Program-made: the position numbers and the translations under genes
In this document: positions 26,801-37,326 of the stretch, piece after piece
Position numbering within the stretch: position 1 is the stretch's first letter
Layout: each line of letters begins with the position of its first letter
Notes under the pieces: generated by a model
Database searches by the model: none
What the model was told of the DNA's origin: nothing
Seen by the model: only the letters and a program-made list of their open reading frames with translations
Assembly: GCA_020809705.1 (NCBI GenBank)
Contig: CP085825.1
Span: 186,001-250,000, forward strand
DNA: 64,000 bases
Reading direction: 5' to 3'
Source: Calonectria ilicicola
Lineage: Eukaryota; Ascomycota; Sordariomycetes; Hypocreales; Nectriaceae

Positions 26801-28174
26801 CGCGAGAGCTGCGCCGCCTCAACAATCTGCTCCGCAGTCGCATCTATGAGCACTTTGGCGAATCATTGTCTGGGCTTCCTACTCTCAAGGCCTTTGGGGC
26901 CCTGTCGCGCTTCCTGGAGGATAACGCGTGCAAGATCGATACCGAGAATACGGCCTACTGGCTGTCGGTGGCATGCCAACGCTGGATCAATCTCCGCCTC
27001 GACCTTTGTGGTGCTACTCTCGTCCTTGCCACCGGCCTGCTCGTCGTAGGACTTCGAGACACCATTGACCCATCATCTGGTGGCGTGGTACTATCGTACG
27101 TCGTCACGGCACAGGCCGTCTTTGGAAACATGATTCGCCAGAGTGCTGAGATTGAAAACAATATGAATTCGGTCGAGAGACTGCTTCATTATGCATTCAA
27201 TATTGAGCAAGAACCTGCACACGAAGTCGACAGCGTAGACAAAGGCCTAAAGGCCGAAAAATGGCCGCGCGATGGCCATGTACAGTTCCAGTCGCTGACG
27301 CTTAGTCACCGTCCTGGTCTGGAGCCGGCGCTCAGAGACGTCACATTAGACATCAGGCCTGGCGAGAAAGTCGGTGTTGTGGGGCGTACCGGTGCTGGAA
27401 AAACTACCCGTAAGTGGTTATTGGAGTGGGTTTTCCTCTTACACACTGGCTGACAAAATTTCAGTGGTATCCGCTCTGCTGCGAATCACAGAGCCCTCAA
27501 ACGGCAAGATTCTCATTGATGGTGTAGACATTCACACAATTGGTCTAAATTTACTCCGTTCAAGCTTGTCTGTCATTAGCCAAGATGCCGTCCTCTTAGC
27601 CGGAACCATTCGATATAACCTGGATCCTTTCCAGCAGTACGATGATGACTGGCTGCATCAATGCTTGAGACGAGTTGGGCTTGCTGGCGACAAATCAGAT
27701 ACCAAAGAAGCAAATTCCAGTATCCAAGATAGCGAAAGCAAGAGCCACTCAAGCGAGTCGAACAGAAAATATGATTCTGATTCTGCCAGCGATAGCCCAA
27801 GCTTAGGGCTGGATTCAGAAGTCAAAGAGAACGGCTCCAACATTTCTCAAGGCCAGCGCTCTCTCATTTCCATCGCTCGGGCCCTTGTGCGGCGATCCAA
27901 GATTGTCATTTTGGATGAGGCTACAGCGTCAATTGATGGTAGGGCTGACACAAAACTTCAAGTGATGTTAACCGAGGTCATGGGGGATGCCACAGTTCTC
28001 ACTGTGGCCCATCGACTTGACACCATCATTTCTACATGTGACAGGGTCGTAGTAATGGACCGCGGTAGGGTGGCCGAATTCGATTCCATCCCGGAACTTT
28101 ATTCCAGGCCAGATAGTTTGTTTAGGGCGCTCTGCGATGCTGCCAAAGTCACTGTAAGGGGAGAAAAATGTTAA
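23878..28174 (+). CDS. MRP/Yor1-type (ABCC) ABC transporter
   Basis: Full-size ABCC exporter without the extra N-terminal TMD0. Exons are 23878-27409 and 27465-28174; the 55-nt intron interrupts the NBD2 Walker A, which reads GAGKTTLVSALL after splicing. Length 1,413 aa. NBD1: Walker A GPVAAGKSS, signature LSGGQKQRIS, Walker B LLFLDDCFSALD with Asp in place of the catalytic Glu, as usual in the degenerate ABCC site. NBD2: signature ISQGQRSLIS, Walker B VILDEATASID, switch His in TVAHRLD. A Ser/Asp-rich stretch precedes the NBD2 signature. I chose the Met at 23878 because PPRKWYRR follows it closely, as in Yor1-like proteins; an in-frame Met at 23764 would add 38 residues. With the siderophore MFS next door and iron-GATA sites upstream, a role in export or efflux of siderophore or its breakdown products is inferred. 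Confidence 0.92.
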
Positions 28175-28437
28175 TAGAGCAGAGTCATTATTGTGTACCC
28201 GAGTACACGCGTAATTAATATATACACACCCCTACAAGAATATCATTAGGAAGGAGGAGCATGGGTCGATTTAGTTACATTATAGAAGGTCAGGTTACAG
28301 TAAAAATGCAAATCTTAACCAAGCTCAGTAAGCGCACACCGACCGGGTGATACTTGGTAAAAATGGGGGCCCAGTGCTTAGTGCCCTTGGCGAGAACATC
28401 CAACGGAGCTCGGGCAAGGTTCACGGGTTGAGAAAAG

Positions 28438-28446
28438 ATCAGATAA
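28438..28446 (+). promoter_or_regulatory. Exact iron-GATA (SreA/Sre1) site upstream of MFS gene
   Basis: ATCAGATAA preceded by G, a full RATCWGATAA match, 440 bp upstream of the MFS start codon. Confidence 0.7.
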
Positions 28447-28504
28447 GTTGGTTCCATTTTAGTAGCTCATGACCGATGTCGGTACACGCTAAGAAACAAT
28501 TTTT

Positions 28505-28513
28505 TTATCAGAT
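28505..28513 (-). promoter_or_regulatory. Exact iron-GATA (SreA/Sre1) site upstream of MFS gene
   Basis: Plus strand reads TTATCAGATC, i.e. GATCTGATAA on the minus strand, a full RATCWGATAA match, about 372 bp upstream of the MFS start codon. Confidence 0.7.
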
Positions 28514-28885
28514 CCTTGTCCAATGTTGAAAACCTTGCCACCTGTTCGGGGTTGTAATCTGATCCGATCATCCTTACATGACCTATACACGGTCTCGTAT
28601 TTAACTTTCAAACCAAGCACTTGGCAGCTTGGCAGCATGGGGGTAACAGCGCGGGATTTAACCCGGATTGGCGCGGAGATTGATAATGGAAAAAGAACGA
28701 TGAAAAAAGGAAAACAAGGATCATGCAAGCCACGCGTGTTGGGCCGTTGTGCGTGCCTCATTTCTGCTACAGAATGACAGGTATGTAAAGCCAACTAACC
28801 TGCGTCGACCTCTCACTTTTTTCGTCCGAACGCCTACATCTGCATTCATCAGGTCGCAATCCTAAGTCACTCGACCAACGACAAC

Positions 28886-30874
28886 ATGTCGACGCCAAAT
28901 GGAGCTCCGGGCACTGGTCAGCCCAAAGCCAACGATGGGGACGGAGTATCAAACTCGCCCCAGTTGAGCCAGGAAGCAGTTGATAGGGCTAGAAGAGCTG
29001 ACCACGACTCTAAAGTCGGCTCTTCACAGCGAGATTCGGTTCTTCATGACTCGGACTCGAGTGAGGGCCCTGCAGGAACTGGAGTTAGCAAGGTCGAGGC
29101 CTTCAACAAAGTCCTGTACCAGTCGGGACGATCGGGCAAGATATTACTCTGGCTGCTGGGAGTCTCTATCGGTCTGACTATGTTTGCGTATGCGCTTGAC
29201 CAGGGAATCACATCTTCCATCTTCACCACCATGGCTAGTTCCACCTTTGGGCAACATAGCTCGCTCGCAGCAGTCAGTACCGCCAGCCAGATCATCCGCG
29301 CCATTAGCAAACCGTTTATCGGCAAGCTAGCAGACATTACGTCGCGTCCCACCACCTACGTTGTTATCCTCGTCTTTTACGTCATTGGTTTTGTCGTCGC
29401 AGCCAGCTCAAGCACTTTTGCAGCCTACACGATTGGCATCTGCTTCACCTCGGTCGGAAAATCTGGACTGGACTTATTGAGCGACATTATTGTTGGTGAT
29501 TTGACGCCTCTGGAGTGGAGAGGTTTCTTCGGTGCCGCCTTGTCCATTCCCTTCGTCATCACTGTGCCTATCAACGGCTTCATCGCTGAGGGCTTCGTTG
29601 ACAACTGGCGATGGGGCTTGGGAATGTTTGCCATTCTCGTACCCGTCTTGCTCACACCAGCCATTTTTACGTTGTATTCAATGCAGAGGCGAGGAGAGAA
29701 GTTGGGCATGGTTACCATGGCTGCTTCCAAGCGCTTGAGGACTGGAGCCGCGGGTGGCCCTGAGGAGCCAAAGGGCGTTTCCTACTGGATTAAACTTTTT
29801 TACGAGGGCCTAATTGACATCGATATCGTAGGTCTTGTTATTCTCGGAACCTCATTTGCACTGATCCTGCTACCCTTCACTCTTGCAGAGGATGCGGATG
29901 GCGGCTGGGGCAACGCAAGCATGATCGCCATGCTCGTCATCGGCTTCGTCCTGCTCATTGCTTTTGTTTTGTTCGAAATCTACCTCGCTCCCAGACCACT
30001 CATGACGAAAAATATCCTCCAGAATCGCACCTTTCTCGCAGCAGTTACCATTTACACTTTTAACCAAACGGCCTCGGCGACTCGCAATACCTACTTCTCC
30101 TCGTACATCTACATCATCAAGCAGTGGACCACTTACGAGTGGACCATATTCTTGGGAATCACAACTATGGGACTCAGTATTCTGGGACCCATTGTTGGTC
30201 TCATTCAGAGAAGCACACACCGCTACAAGACACTGATGGTCTTTGGCGCGATCGGAAGATTGACTGGCTACGGTCTGCTAGTAAAGGCCAATGGCAACAT
30301 GGTACAGGACACGGCCCGCCTGGTTGTTGCGCAGCTTGTCTTCTGTCTGGGATCATTCAATATCGTTGGTGCCCGCGTAGGCAGTCAAGCCTCAGTGCCG
30401 CACGAAGACATGGCTACAATTATTGCCTTGCTTTCTCTGTGGTCTACATTGGGATCGTCCATTGGCAGCGCCATTTCATCAGCCATCTGGACCAATGAAA
30501 TGTTTGATGAAATGAGAAAGGAGATGCCGGGAGTCGATCAGGCAACCCTCAAGACGCTCTATGGGAATATTAGGACGCTACGGACCAAGTACGAGTTCGA
30601 TGACCCCGTCAGACAAGGCGCCATCCGCGCGTATTCGCACATCAACGGTCACATCGCTATTGCCGCTCTTCTCCTAGCCGTCGTGCCATTAGTCGCTACC
30701 TTCTTCATGCCTGACTTTTACCTCGGCAAGCAGCAGAACGCTGTCACAAACACAGGCCTGGACGGTGAGAGGGTTGATGTGCCAGAGCGACAGCCCGCAA
30801 ATGAGGGAGAGCGGGCGGAAGGACGCAACCCGTTCTATCGCAAGTGGCTTGAGGCCTACCGCAGAGCTGCTTAA
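28886..30874 (+). CDS. Siderophore-iron MFS transporter (SIT/ARN family)
   Basis: Plasma-membrane carrier of the fungal siderophore-iron transporter family (Sit1/Arn, MirB), importing ferric siderophores or possibly exporting the free form. Single exon, 662 aa, with about 14 hydrophobic segments between residues 90 and 620. Hallmarks: SGRSGKILLWLLG before TM1, FAYALDQGITSS in TM1, SKPFIGKLADITSRP in the first cytoplasmic loop, GDLTPLEWRGFFGAALS, a YNQTxS-like FNQTASATRNTYFSSYIY segment, and a long loop near residues 545-575 before the last TM. The C terminus has a hydrophilic tail ending FYRKWLEAYRRAA. Same strand and directly downstream of the ABCC gene, with the same pair of iron-GATA sites upstream, so the two are probably induced together in low iron. 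The match to a ferrichrome NRPS makes a ferrichrome-type substrate likely but unproven. Confidence 0.92.
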   Translation: MSTPNGAPGTGQPKANDGDGVSNSPQLSQEAVDRARRADHDSKVGSSQRDSVLHDSDSSEGPAGTGVSKVEAFNKVLYQSGRSGKILLWLLGVSIGLTMFAYALDQGITSSIFTTMASSTFGQHSSLAAVSTASQIIRAISKPFIGKLADITSRPTTYVVILVFYVIGFVVAASSSTFAAYTIGICFTSVGKSGLDLLSDIIVGDLTPLEWRGFFGAALSIPFVITVPINGFIAEGFVDNWRWGLGMFAILVPVLLTPAIFTLYSMQRRGEKLGMVTMAASKRLRTGAAGGPEEPKGVSYWIKLFYEGLIDIDIVGLVILGTSFALILLPFTLAEDADGGWGNASMIAMLVIGFVLLIAFVLFEIYLAPRPLMTKNILQNRTFLAAVTIYTFNQTASATRNTYFSSYIYIIKQWTTYEWTIFLGITTMGLSILGPIVGLIQRSTHRYKTLMVFGAIGRLTGYGLLVKANGNMVQDTARLVVAQLVFCLGSFNIVGARVGSQASVPHEDMATIIALLSLWSTLGSSIGSAISSAIWTNEMFDEMRKEMPGVDQATLKTLYGNIRTLRTKYEFDDPVRQGAIRAYSHINGHIAIAALLLAVVPLVATFFMPDFYLGKQQNAVTNTGLDGERVDVPERQPANEGERAEGRNPFYRKWLEAYRRAA

Positions 30875-33026
30875 GTAATTATAGAATAGGAAAGTCAGTG
30901 GCGGTACCTAATACTGGGACGGGAATACGGATACGCTCAGTCGGTTTATCACGCCAGGGGCTTGGCCTATTACAGTTGTCTGAATGTAAAACTCTATCTT
31001 TGTGTCATTCTTTTTCTTGGTTACTTTACTAGATGATTAGTAAAAGGAAAATATCATAGCAGCTAGTCCAAGCGATCAACCACCTCCATAAAACTAAAAT
31101 TCAATGTTGTCGATATTATGAAGCACACAAACATATACACATTATTTGAGCCATCAAGATTTACCGATTTTTTCGGTTATTCAGAATATTTATATATCAA
31201 AACCACATCTTTCCAATACTTCCATCACTCGAGAGGCTACCGAGGGCTTCTTGACTGTTACGCATAGAAACTGTTCGCCTAGGGTATAGTTATAGGTGGT
31301 AGAGGATCATTGCCCCATGTTAGTCTCAACTAAATGCTATGCCCAAATAGGTGACATCTGGCGGTTAAAATTTCATGCGAAGAGAAGGAAGCGTGTAGAG
31401 TGGTTTTTTATCGATGCGATTACGAAAGTTGCCTGATGGCTGAGAGATCTAGACGTAATTGTGGTTCAGGTTTTGCGATGAGAAAAGTTGGCATATGCTC
31501 TAGGGTAGGTTAGGAGCAACCAAGAAAGAAAGCAAAAAGGAACCACGCTTCTGTAAACAAAGCATATTTCGTGTGCTAAATAGCTTTCATTTCATTTTAT
31601 TTCCTGGTTGGTCTAATTTTTCATGTCCTTATTTTGGTAAATCGTGGGCTCTACCAAGAGGGAGCTCCAAAGCCAGAACGGTGGCAGATCCAACGAAGTT
31701 TGGCCATTTGATTCGCCCAACCAAGATACAATCAACTTCATCTCCTTATCGCCGAATCTTTTCTATTTTCCCATCGACCAGGATGAACAAATTACCAGAG
31801 CGCCGCCCATTCTCGCGCGACTGCTACATTTTTGCTCCTGTATATTTTTGCTCTTTTCCCCCTGCACTCTCATGAGCATGAGAAGACCAGTAGAAATCCT
31901 TCTCTGACTTCACTAGACTCTGGTTTCAATTTTCCCAGGTGGACTGTATTATTTCATACCGTTATGCCCAAACATGAATGGAAAAGAAAACGCGAATCAA
32001 GCGCGACAATTAAGATTGCGTCATGAGCGGTGTGCTGACTCCTCCAACAGTGGGTCTACAACTCAAAAGCCCAAAAACACAGAGCGTGAAACAGGCAGTG
32101 GTGCTTTGACTCCATAATGTTTAAGCGCCTCTGATGGTGAAAGAAAATAAGCTTGGCAAAGAAGCTTAAAGCACGATTGAAGTGGATTGCAGTCTGTGTG
32201 TTTGAATCATTGGTGTTGGTACGAGTGCAAGCGATTGCGTGATCCAATGTGCTGATTGCGTTCACCAAACCTGGTTGTAATATTTGGTTGCCTGAATGCG
32301 ACCTTGTGCCATGTGAGACGTGATGATTAAAAAATATGGCTTTCTTTTTTCTGTCTTTCTTTTGTAAAAATTCTCAAATTGAGACGTAAGAAGAGCTCAA
32401 ACATAGTGCAGAGACGTCGTATTGTATTTTTTCAGACTGCCACGGGGCTTGATCCTCGGACTTATTCTCCGGCCTTGGCGACGTTGGTGTCGAATGCACA
32501 TTGTAAATCCCTAATAGCCTCCTTGCAGCACGCCATCTGCTATTCCCATCTCGGGATCGACGACAGAGGTTCCAGCAGAGGTAAATAAAATGTGGCGGGA
32601 TCACCCCGGTTTCTGCGTCCAATCAACATGGTACGCCCGTACCAGTTCCTCAAGCATCGCGTTCCGTCGACGTGATTATACGCAATGGCATTGGTTATCG
32701 GATGGTCGCTCAGACGTTCCGTTCTAGTAGTGCATCTTGGCGAAGAAGCGGATCGTCGCCCGATGACCCAAACACGCAAGCACGCATCTTGAGAGCAGTT
32801 CGTCCACGTGGAGTGGAGAAATGAAAGACTTGCGTGACCTAGGTTCGCCATATTTAATAAGCTTCAATCACGCATCGTCGGCGCGTAGCACCTTCACAGT
32901 CTCCCTTTTTCCCGCTACCTTTTACCCTCAAACGCAGAACCATTTGTATTTAACTTCAACAGTTGATCAAGTCCCTGAAAGCGCCCTTGCTCATCCAGAG
33001 GCGCAACTACCAGCAAACAATCTGTC
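30875..33026. other. Long intergenic region
   Basis: About 2.15 kb with no supported gene. Short open frames around 31573-32026 and 32056-32851 lack domains, signal peptides and coherent splicing. The last 150 bp, rich in CT stretches and CAACA-type contexts, look like the 5' UTR/promoter of the amino-acid transporter. Confidence 0.45.
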
Positions 33027-34669
33027 ATGTCTCAAATTATCAAGTCTGCAGATCCCGATATTGAAATCGCCGAGCCTCCTAGGGGGTCTTCTTGGCTTGC
33101 ATCAACTTTTGGAGGCAAGAATGTCGTCATTGGTCCGCGTATCGAACCGGTCGCAGCCCATCTCCTTGCCGATCTTGGCGACTCCAACGAAGAGGCGACT
33201 GCGGATATTGTTGGCAAACAGGTTGCGTCGGAAGAAGGCAATGGCATTCAGTACCGAACATGCTCATGGCAAAAGACTGCAGGGCTGCTTTTTAGCGAGT
33301 ATATTGTACTCTCCATCATGAGCTTTCCATGGTCTTATAGCCTGCTTGGTCTGGTGCCCGGGCTGATCCTGACTGCGGTCGTTGCTGGCCTTGTTCTCTA
33401 TACAAGCTTGGTGCTGTGGGAGTTTTGCTTGCGCCATCCCGAAGTTAGAGATGTCTGCGACGTAGGTCAAATGTTGTGGTGGAACAAGAAATGGGCGTGG
33501 TGGTGGACAGCCATCATGTTCGTTCTCAACAACACCTTCATTCAAGCATTGCATGTTCTTGTTGGCGCCATCTATTTGAACACAATGACAGAGAGCGACA
33601 CCATCCATGCATGTCGCACAGTCGCGTTTGCTGTTGTTGTCACAGTCATCAGTTGGCTAGGATCACTACCACGGACGTTTCACATGTTGTCCAAGCTGGG
33701 TTTTGGTTCCGCTTTCTTTACTTTCATTTCGGTGTTCTTGGCTACTGCATTTGCAGGTGCTCAGGGCAAACCCGCTGGATATCCTTCTGACGGCGAGCCA
33801 ATCATATCAGTCTGGACCCCTAAAACAACAACACTTGTTACTGGCATGTCAGCATTTATGAACATGAGCTACACGTTCATAGGACAGACTACTCTACCAA
33901 GCTTTATTGCCGAAATGCGTGACCCTCGGTAGGTTCTGTTCAAAAATGCAATCTACTCATCCCATCAATGACTAACCTCGGTAGTGACTTTCCTAAAGCA
34001 TTGTGGGCTTGCACAATCGCCGAGATCATCACCTTTAGCATTGTTGGTTCAGTCATTTATGCATACACCGGCAATCAATACATGGTGACTCCGGCGTTTG
34101 GGATTTTAGATGACGTTTACAAGAAAATCTCTTACTCATTCATGGTTCCAACCATCATTTTCGTTGGTTGTCTCTATGCATCAGTAACCGGAAGATTCGT
34201 GTTTTTCCGCATGTTCAAAGATTCAAAGCATGTTACCGAGCACACCGTGAAAGGGTGGTTTTGGTGGACACTTGTTCTATTGATCAGTTGGATATTTTCC
34301 TTTATTATCGCTGAGATCATCCCCTTCTTCTCCTCGTGTGAGTAATCGTTTTCCTTTTACATCCTTTCAACAATTTCCACATCTAACAGATTCACAGTGT
34401 TGTCCGTCATGTCTTCCTTGTTCAACTGCTGGTTCGGCTTCATCTTCTGGGGTCTCGCCTATTTCCGCATGCGTAACGCAGACTTGAAGGCGGGCGTTAA
34501 GAGAAACTCCATTTTGGATTTGCTTTCTGTTGGATTAAATGTCATCATCGTTCTCACCGGATTTCTTTACCTCACCTTGGGTACCTATGTCAGTGTGCAG
34601 GGCATAATTGACCAATACAAAGCCGGAAGCGTTGGTGGCGTTTTCTCATGTAAAAGTAATGGGATTTAA
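33027..34669 (+). CDS. Amino-acid transporter, AAAP family, Mtr-like
   Basis: Proton-coupled neutral amino-acid permease of the fungal Mtr type. Exons 33027-33928, 33985-34337 and 34398-34669, with introns of 56 nt (branch ACTAAC) and 60 nt; spliced length 508 aa. The hydrophilic N terminus of about 85 residues leads into YRTCSWQKTAGLLFSEYIVL and FPWSYSLLGLVPG, the TM1 pattern of the family, followed by about ten further membrane segments. The sequence DVCDVGQMLWW in the first loops and the MNMSYTFIGQTTLPSFIAEM segment are typical. The C terminus is short. Substrate cannot be predicted. It lies 2.1 kb from the siderophore MFS and has no iron-GATA site that I saw, so a link with siderophore precursor supply would be speculation. 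Confidence 0.85.
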
Positions 34670-35037
34670 GATGTGTTGGTTGACACAAAGTATTTTATTC
34701 AATACTTTACAAGATATCGATCTCCATTCATCCCAATTCAAAATCTACGGGAATCTTAAAATATAATAAAATATACTTGTTGATAATTCATGCTACCTAA
34801 CAGGATGAGTTATTCCTAATGAGTCGGATCCATCACCAAACAAACTACCTTTGGTACAAATGAAATCACAGGGTTTATTTTATGAATATCCTGTATCTTT
34901 AGCTAGCATTCAGTAAAGAAAAAGTATAGTAAGACAAGTATCCCTTCTTAGGGGGACAGCTCTGACCTGGTCACTGAAGCAAACGCTGTGAGTATGGTCG
35001 AAAGAAATAGAACAAGAAATGAGCAGCCAATAATAAT
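34670..35037. other. Convergent 3' intergenic region
   Basis: AT-rich 370 bp between two convergent genes; presumably polyadenylation signals for both. No gene was seen. Confidence 0.5.
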
Positions 35038-36670
35038 TTAGGCATCTTGCATCCAGGCCACACCACCAGTAAGACCCTCGTAGATGCGTCCATTAGGGCC
35101 CAGTTGAATGTGCGAAAGACCAGTGTTGTAGACGCCGCCATTTCCCATGTGTGCACGCCAGACCTCCTCACCGGTTCTGAAATCGTAGGCCACAACATAC
35201 CAAGCATAGAGGCCCTGGTTGGCGAGCTCTTCGTCTTGAGTGTAGGCGTAAAAAAGGCCGTTTCCAGTCGACAAAGTTGTCATAGTAACTCGCACGTTCA
35301 ATTCCCAAGCGAAGCTGCACACACCATCATCGGTGATATCGACTCGCGCGACACCGGGACTCATACCAGTCATGTTATTCTGCGAGCCATTGATATCTTC
35401 CTCTCCTCCAAAAGTCCAGGGCGAATTGTAGCAGTTGGGAATAGTAGCGGCGTAGGTAGTGCCGTCAAAATAGGTTGTCAGACTGGCTTCGTTGGCGCCA
35501 GATCCAGGTGGGAAAATAGGGTACGAACAGGCGAGAGGTTCATTCTTACCGTCTTCGAGGGCTCCCGCCTGTCTGTAGACGAGGACGTGAAGTTGCTCAT
35601 CAGCATTATCGGTAATGGCAACGTACTTTTGGCCGATAAGACTGACAGAAGAGCCAGATCCTCGAGACAGACCACCAGGCTTGATTCCGCTACCAGCATC
35701 ATACGTCTCGTTATACAGAGTCTTTACTCCATCGGTGCCAGCCTGGAACGCGTAGAAGTTTCCAGTTGCGTTTGCATGATCAGCGGTGCCAGCGGGGCCG
35801 GTGACAACATACAGCGTACCGTCGTTCAAAGCCACGCCGTTCTCGATAAGCGAGTTCTCCAGGGTAATTGAATGGATAGCGCCACTGGTATCAATGTAGC
35901 CAACGCCAGATGTGGGGGTGCCAGGGATGCCCAACAGGGGCACAGCAGTTGAAGTGAACCAAATGTTGCCACTGCCATCGACACCTGTGGTGGCAACAAT
36001 GCTTCCCGAAGCGAGGGCACTCGAGACGTCGAACTCTCCAACCTTCTCGAAGACCAATGATCCGTTTTGAGCCTTGGAAAGCTCAACCTGAACGATAAAC
36101 CCTTCCGAGGTGGGGATGGTGGCACGCCCATCAATAATTTGCCAATAGTTGGATATGGCGGTACGGTTTGTCTCTGACCACTGCACTATGGGATCCAATG
36201 TGTCTGGGTCCAGTGCTGCGAGGCAAAATACTGGCGGGTTGGAGCCGCAACTGATAGAGGCCAGGACGTACGAGTCTTCTGTGGCATCCTCCCAGAACAT
36301 GTAAGCAACGAGGTCGGTGTTGCCATATACCTTGGGGCTGTTTCCAAGAGGGCCAGACCAGTCGTCAGTGCGCGTGTTGCCACCGTCCATGTGAGCCTGG
36401 CGAGCGTTGGGAGTAAAAATTGGCTTAGGCGCAAGGGGCTGGCTCTTGGCTGGAGAGCCGATGAAAGAAGGTGCCGTGAAGTTTTGCGAATCAGTTACTG
36501 GCGGGTTTTCGGCCCGGCGGACAAGTTGACCACCTTGAAATTCAAACGGCTTTGCAGACTGGCAGAAGTTAGCTAATGGGAATGAGAACAAGAGCCGTGT
36601 GCGTAGTTACCGCTTCTTTGGCTGCAATGAAAGCAGCCAGGAACGAGACGAAAGAACTGATTGTCTTCAT
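35038..36670 (-). CDS. Secreted protein of unknown function, beta-propeller-like
   Basis: Exon 1 (36670-36611) encodes a 20-residue hydrophobic signal peptide beginning MKTISSFVSFLAAFIAA; a 52-nt intron follows; exon 2 is 36558-35038. Total 526 aa. The mature protein has no membrane segment and many Asn-X-Ser/Thr sites. It has repeating short beta-like motifs such as VDGSGNIWFTST, LNDGTLYVVTG, DFRTGEEVWRAHMG and LGPNGRIYEG, resembling blades of PQQ-type or quinoprotein beta-propellers. Cysteines are few. I do not recognise a named family and see no catalytic signature. The short basic segment RRAE near residue 45 could be a processing site. Intron just after the signal peptide and AG boundaries support the model; function is open. 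Confidence 0.75.
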
Positions 36671-37326
36671 GGTGGAAGTTGCCGAGAGAATGCTGGTTGC
36701 TGAAAACTTGGGATTGAGCCAAAGACAAAGTGAGTGAGTGATTGAGTGAGTGAGTGAATGAGTTGAAAACGATGGTTGAGTGATTCCAAAACGTCGAGGC
36801 CATCATCCTCATATTTATCTCTCTTTCATGCTCTTAATCCTCCCTTTCTTGCGGTCAGAGTCTCGTCTATTGCGCCCAGACGATGCCAAGGATTCGCTTG
36901 TCACCAGCCATGACGGAAGAAATAATCTCAATTAACTTTTTCGTGTTGATCAAAACGTTGATGTTGGGCTGAATCCTATCCTCGGCGCATAGAGGCTCCT
37001 CGCGATGTGGAAAGGGCGGTGCAAATGCCAAAGCGTCCGTGTTTTCGCGCCCGTGCTTTAGTTATTAAGTTGCTTCACTGCATCAACTACTACCCTGACC
37101 TCGTCGTCGCATTCGTCGTCGGATAAGATGGTGCGACGTGATTAATCAAGGCTAGCTAGCTCTCGACGCACCCACCGTCCCGCGCGACCGGCGCCAACCC
37201 TATTGCACAGCACAGCCCACGTCCCCATAGCGCTTGATTCGCTTTCGTCGTCGCCGTCGCATCTACAAATACTCCACTTGCGCGCCCCCATCTCGGCAAG
37301 TAAGATGCCCTCCAGCGACATCAAGT
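36671..37326. promoter_or_regulatory. Divergent promoter: secreted protein / UPC2-like regulator
   Basis: 650 bp between two divergently transcribed genes. Contains the GTGA microsatellite listed separately, in what is probably the 5' UTR or promoter of the leftward gene. No other gene was seen. Confidence 0.5.
36730..36763. repeat. (GTGA)n microsatellite
   Basis: Imperfect tetranucleotide repeat, about eight GTGA units with two interruptions (ATTGA and GAATGA). About 60 bp upstream of the secreted-protein start codon, so probably transcribed as part of its leader. Confidence 0.85.

Larger units (their letters stand above)
28175..28885. promoter_or_regulatory. ABC 3' flank and siderophore MFS promoter
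   Basis: Intergenic 0.7 kb between two rightward genes. Contains two exact iron-GATA sites on opposite strands (separate entries). No gene was seen. Confidence 0.6.

Noticed and set aside
31573..32851. Several 60-103-codon frames between the siderophore MFS and amino-acid transporter
   Set aside because: No recognisable motifs; frames overlap on both strands and do not join by plausible introns.
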